A DNA stretch of 9,558 nt from Sphingobacteriaceae bacterium UBA2059 (GTDB taxonomy: Bacteria; Bacteroidota; Bacteroidia; Sphingobacteriales; Sphingobacteriaceae), in assembly GCA_002332615.1 (NCBI GenBank), contig DDAL01000029.1, forward strand, positions 1 to 9,558, given 5' to 3'. The position numbers were made by a program, and so were the translations under genes. A model generated the notes under the pieces. It searched no databases. It was not told the DNA's origin and was given only the letters and a program-made list of their open reading frames with translations. Shown piece by piece: positions 6,832-9,558 of this stretch; the first letter of the stretch is position 1, and the number at the start of each line of letters is the position of its first letter.

Positions 6832-6875
6832 ATTTCAATATGTGTTGTTACACAAGGAATTACTGCTAGCCTTAA

Positions 6876-8030
6876 ATGATTAATATGCGAAATATGAAAG
6901 AGTTGTTATCTTATTTTGAGGAAGTTCCCACGCTGGTGCTTAATTTAATTATCATTACTGCTGCTATTTTGCTTGGATTGCTTATCCATTCAGTGGTGGT
7001 TCGCTTACTGAGGTATTATGCAGATAAGCGGCAGACTGTTTTGTCGCATCAGGTGGTGGATTATGTGATCAGGCCGCTTCAGTTATTTATTCCGGTTGTT
7101 TTTGTTAATGCAGCAATTCCGCTGATGAGGCTTACCCGGGCGGAAACGGTGCGGTTTGATAAATTTATTGAGATAGCTATGACGCTGTCTTTTGCCTTTA
7201 TTCTTATTAACCTGGTAAATGTCTTTCAGGCTATTTTATTCAATGTATACGATATTAACCAGAAGGATAATTTAAAGGCCCGGCGGGTGCGTACTCAGAT
7301 ACAATATATACGGCAGGTTGTGAAGGCGCTGATCATCATCATTACGCTGGCCGTAATTTTGATGAGATTTGATAGTATGCGCAAACTGGGCACCGGTTTG
7401 CTGGGTGGTGTGGCCATAGGAGCAACCATCGTTGGTTTTGCTGCCCAACAGTCATTAGGAAACCTGCTGGCCGGCTTCCAGATAGCTTTTACGCAGCCGA
7501 TACGGCTGGGCGACTGGCTTGTGGTTGAGGGTGAAGCCGGATGGGTGGAGGAAATTACTCTTACCTATGTGGTGCTTAAAATATGGGATAAGCGACGGCT
7601 TATCCTGCCGATAAATTACTTTATTACAAAGCCTTTTCAAAACTGGACCCGCCGTACCTCCGACTTACTGGGTACAGTCTACCTCTATATGGATTATAGT
7701 GTGCCTGTAGAGGAGGTGCGCAATGAACTTAAGAGTTTTGTGCAGGGCAACCCCCTGTGGGATGAGCAGGTATGCGGACTAGTGGTGACTGATTCTAAAG
7801 AGCACACTATCGAGCTGAGGGCGCTGGTGAGTTCAAGGAACTCAGGCGACCTTTTTGACCTGCGATGTTTGGTAAGGGAACATCTGATCAGTTATATTGA
7901 GAAGAACTACCCGGGAAGCCTTCCCCGCACCCGCACAGCCCTGGATAATAAAGGCGACGATAATCCTTTTAAGGGTTTCGCCTATAAGCTTGAGGATGCC
8001 GGTACAGCCGAAAGCAGGCCTTCACTGTAA
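6876..8030 (+). CDS. MscS-family mechanosensitive ion channel
   Basis: This is a small-conductance mechanosensitive channel in the inner membrane that opens under membrane tension to release solutes on osmotic downshift. Of 384 residues, hydrophobic segments lie near 18-45, 66-86, 97-122 and 145-164. The pore-lining helix follows at about 172-205 and is rich in Gly and Ala (GTGLLGGVAIGATIVGFAAQ, then QSLGNLLAGF). The beta domain begins at FTQPIRLGDWLVVEGEAGWVEEI (205-227), with the MscS-typical LPINYFITKPFQNWTR near 244-259. The C-terminal alpha/beta part runs to about 345, and the last 35 residues are polar. With four predicted TM segments before the pore helix it is larger than E. coli MscS (three TM in all). 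Starts at 6885 and 6894 are also open. It is followed 48 bp later by the ABC permease on the same strand. Confidence 0.9.
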   Translation: MINMRNMKELLSYFEEVPTLVLNLIIITAAILLGLLIHSVVVRLLRYYADKRQTVLSHQVVDYVIRPLQLFIPVVFVNAAIPLMRLTRAETVRFDKFIEIAMTLSFAFILINLVNVFQAILFNVYDINQKDNLKARRVRTQIQYIRQVVKALIIIITLAVILMRFDSMRKLGTGLLGGVAIGATIVGFAAQQSLGNLLAGFQIAFTQPIRLGDWLVVEGEAGWVEEITLTYVVLKIWDKRRLILPINYFITKPFQNWTRRTSDLLGTVYLYMDYSVPVEEVRNELKSFVQGNPLWDEQVCGLVVTDSKEHTIELRALVSSRNSGDLFDLRCLVREHLISYIEKNYPGSLPRTRTALDNKGDDNPFKGFAYKLEDAGTAESRPSL

Positions 8031-8078
8031 CATTTTTTTATACGGCGCCTCTAATGATTTAATCACCTTAACATATAT

Positions 8079-9323
8079 ATGACCTTAAGTAATAGTTTGC
8101 GGGAAAATATACTGGAAGCCTGGCAATCCGTAAAAGGAAACCGCCTGCGTACATTCTTAACTGCAACTATTATTGCTATCGGACTAATGGCTCTGGTTGG
8201 CATTCTTACATCTATTGATGCCATTAAAGGTTCTCTTAATAATACGTTTTCGAGTATGGGGGCCAATTCATTTACCATAAGAAACAAGGGCATTGGGATA
8301 CGTATTGGAGGTGAAGGCAAAGAAGCTAAGCGGCATAAGCCCATTACGTACCGGGAGGCGGTGGCTTTTAAAGAATCATTTAACTTTCCTGCTACTGTTT
8401 CTATAAATACATCGGTTACCGGAAACGCAACGTTGAAATATGGTAGTAAGAAAACCAATCCTAATATTCCTGTAACGGGGGCCGACGAAAATTACCTTAA
8501 AACAGGGGGCTATGCACTTTCCTTGGGAAGGAACTTTTCTTCGGCAGACATTGACTATGGTGCCAGTGTGGTAATCATAGGTCAGGAAATAAGAAAAACT
8601 CTTTTTGAAAATGCGAACCCCATAGATCGTTCCATTCTTATAGGAAACGATAAGTTCAGGGTTGTTGGTTTGTTGAAACCTAAAGGTTCCGGTTCTGGCT
8701 TTGGCGGGGATAAAACCTGTATAATTCCTTTGGTTAAAGCCCGTGAGCTTATATCGTCTAATAATCCGTCTTATACTATTACGGTTATGAGTGCCGGTCC
8801 GTCCACTGCAGAGGCAACCATAGGAGAGGCTACTGCGGTGTTTAGAAATGTAAGGGGATTGAGGGCCGGCGATGAAGACAGCTTTGAAGTTACCAAGAGT
8901 GATGCTCTGGTTAAAACTCTGCTGGAGAACATTAAGTACGTAACCATGGCTGCTATTGTAATTGCTTTTGTAACCCTCGTTGGAGCTTCTATAGGTTTGA
9001 TGAATATTATGCTTGTCTCTGTTACTGAACGTACGCGTGAAATAGGGATACGCAAGGCTATCGGAGGTACTCCGTCTGCCATTCGACAGCAGTTTTTGCT
9101 CGAAGCTATTGTTATCTGTTTGCTGGGAGGGATGGCTGGTATTATTTTAGGGATACTAATTGGAAATCTTGTGGCTGTGTTGCTTGGTGCCAGCTTTATC
9201 ATTCCATGGGCCTGGATACTGCTTGGACTTGTGCTTTGTGTGACAGTGGGAATACTGTCTGGCAGTTATCCTGCTGCCAAGGCCTCGCGTCTGGATCCGG
9301 TGGAGGCCTTGCGATACGAGTAA
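8079..9323 (+). CDS. ABC transporter permease, MacB/FtsX type
   Basis: This is an inner-membrane permease subunit of a type VII (MacB/LolCE-like) ABC system, which uses ATP-driven motion to move peptides, lipoproteins or toxins at the envelope. Of 414 residues, a cytoplasmic N-terminal helix (ENILEAWQSVKGNRLRTFLT) leads into TM1 at about 26-48. A periplasmic MacB-PCD domain spans roughly 50-280. TM2 lies at about 287-312, followed by the coupling segment SVTERTREIGIRKAIGGT (314-331) and two further TM helices (about 340-368 and 374-396). The end, YPAAKASRLDPVEALRYE, is the family signature. No ATPase domain is fused and none lies next to it: the upstream gene is MscS and the downstream gene is convergent. 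Its ATPase is presumably encoded elsewhere. The substrate is unknown. Confidence 0.93.
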   Translation: MTLSNSLRENILEAWQSVKGNRLRTFLTATIIAIGLMALVGILTSIDAIKGSLNNTFSSMGANSFTIRNKGIGIRIGGEGKEAKRHKPITYREAVAFKESFNFPATVSINTSVTGNATLKYGSKKTNPNIPVTGADENYLKTGGYALSLGRNFSSADIDYGASVVIIGQEIRKTLFENANPIDRSILIGNDKFRVVGLLKPKGSGSGFGGDKTCIIPLVKARELISSNNPSYTITVMSAGPSTAEATIGEATAVFRNVRGLRAGDEDSFEVTKSDALVKTLLENIKYVTMAAIVIAFVTLVGASIGLMNIMLVSVTERTREIGIRKAIGGTPSAIRQQFLLEAIVICLLGGMAGIILGILIGNLVAVLLGASFIIPWAWILLGLVLCVTVGILSGSYPAAKASRLDPVEALRYE

Positions 9324-9357
9324 AGCTTTGTTTGCGGGGGGAACCCTTTTTGTAAAT

Positions 9358-9402
9358 TGAAAAAGCCATTCAAAAGGGATAACCGGCTGAATGGCTTTTT
9401 CA
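9358..9402. terminator. Bidirectional intrinsic terminator between convergent genes
   Basis: A perfect 15-bp inverted repeat has arms TGAAAAAGCCATTCA (9358-9372) and TGAATGGCTTTTTCA (9388-9402) around a 15-base loop. Each strand ends its GC-containing stem with a run of five T, so it can terminate both the permease transcript (plus) and the rfbB transcript (minus). It lies 34 bp after the permease stop and 14 bp beyond the rfbB stop. Confidence 0.85.
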
Positions 9403-9416
9403 AAAAAAGCAATTAT

Positions 9417-9558
9417 TTACTCGCTGTATTGTTTATCGTAGTACTCTTTATAGGCGCCCGATGTAACGTTATTTAGCCACTCTTCGTTCTGCAGGTACCA
9501 GTCGACTGTCTTTTCCAGCCCTTCTTCAAACTGCAGGCTGGGCACCCAGCCAAGCTCC
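9417..9558 (-). CDS. rfbB: dTDP-glucose 4,6-dehydratase, C-terminal end (partial)
   Basis: Only the last 46 codons lie in the window; the gene continues past the right edge. The peptide starts ELGWVPSLQFEEGLEKTVDWY and ends with WLNNVTSGAYKEYYDKQYSE. This is the typical C-terminus of RfbB/RmlB, the NAD-dependent enzyme that converts dTDP-glucose to dTDP-4-keto-6-deoxyglucose on the way to dTDP-rhamnose and other deoxysugars for surface polysaccharide. The catalytic part is outside the window, so activity cannot be judged. The TAA stop is at 9417-9419, and the bidirectional terminator follows immediately. A dehydratase at this edge suggests a polysaccharide or nucleotide-sugar locus to the right. 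Confidence 0.85.
   Translation of the reverse strand, partial: ELGWVPSLQFEEGLEKTVDWYLQNEEWLNNVTSGAYKEYYDKQYSE

Noticed and set aside
8771..9202. 143-codon minus-strand frame inside the ABC permease gene
   Set aside because: It mirrors the permease transmembrane segments in reverse and has no independent signal.
1..9558. CRISPR array, transposon ends or defence island
   Set aside because: No regularly spaced repeats, transposase, integrase, toxin-antitoxin or restriction genes were found in either strand.

Overview
The window comes from a chromosome of the phylum Bacteroidota. The surE, NCS2 permease, MacB-type permease and RfbB sequences all look like that group. Several upstream regions carry the TAnnTTTG box of Bacteroidota sigma-ABfr promoters, and Shine-Dalgarno sequences are mostly absent. 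I cannot place it more precisely; Sphingobacteriia, Chitinophagia and Cytophagia are all possible. Everything here is read from the sequence by eye, without any database search.

Layout. Positions 1-267 hold no intact gene, but 95-259 on the minus strand looks like the surviving C-terminal end of an XRE-type regulator. Next, on the minus strand, come a uracil/xanthine (NCS2) permease (268-1464) and a diacylglycerol-kinase-like lipid kinase (1514-2404). Divergent from the kinase run surE (2479-3216), a HAD hydrolase that nearly abuts it (3240-3878), and a large GH42-like glycoside hydrolase (3954-5957). The hydrolase meets, stop codon against stop codon, a minus-strand pair: a secreted protein of unknown function (6228-6764) followed after one base by a small cytochrome b5-like protein (5954-6226). 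Divergent from that pair are an MscS-type mechanosensitive channel (6876-8030) and an ABC permease of the MacB/FtsX type (8079-9323). A perfect 15-bp inverted repeat at 9358-9402 separates the permease from the convergent 3' end of dTDP-glucose 4,6-dehydratase (9417 to the window edge).

How the genes fit together. Most are housekeeping or envelope genes. SurE and the HAD protein are both phosphatases and may be translated together, with a role in nucleotide or phosphometabolite turnover. MscS and the MacB-type permease are both inner-membrane proteins on the same strand and may share a transcript. The secreted protein and the b5-like protein form a tight bicistron. I see no mobile element, CRISPR array, RNA gene, defence locus or biosynthetic cluster, and no convincing undescribed multi-gene system. 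The best candidates for follow-up are the b5-like/secreted-protein pair, the unassigned GH-A hydrolase and the regulator remnant.
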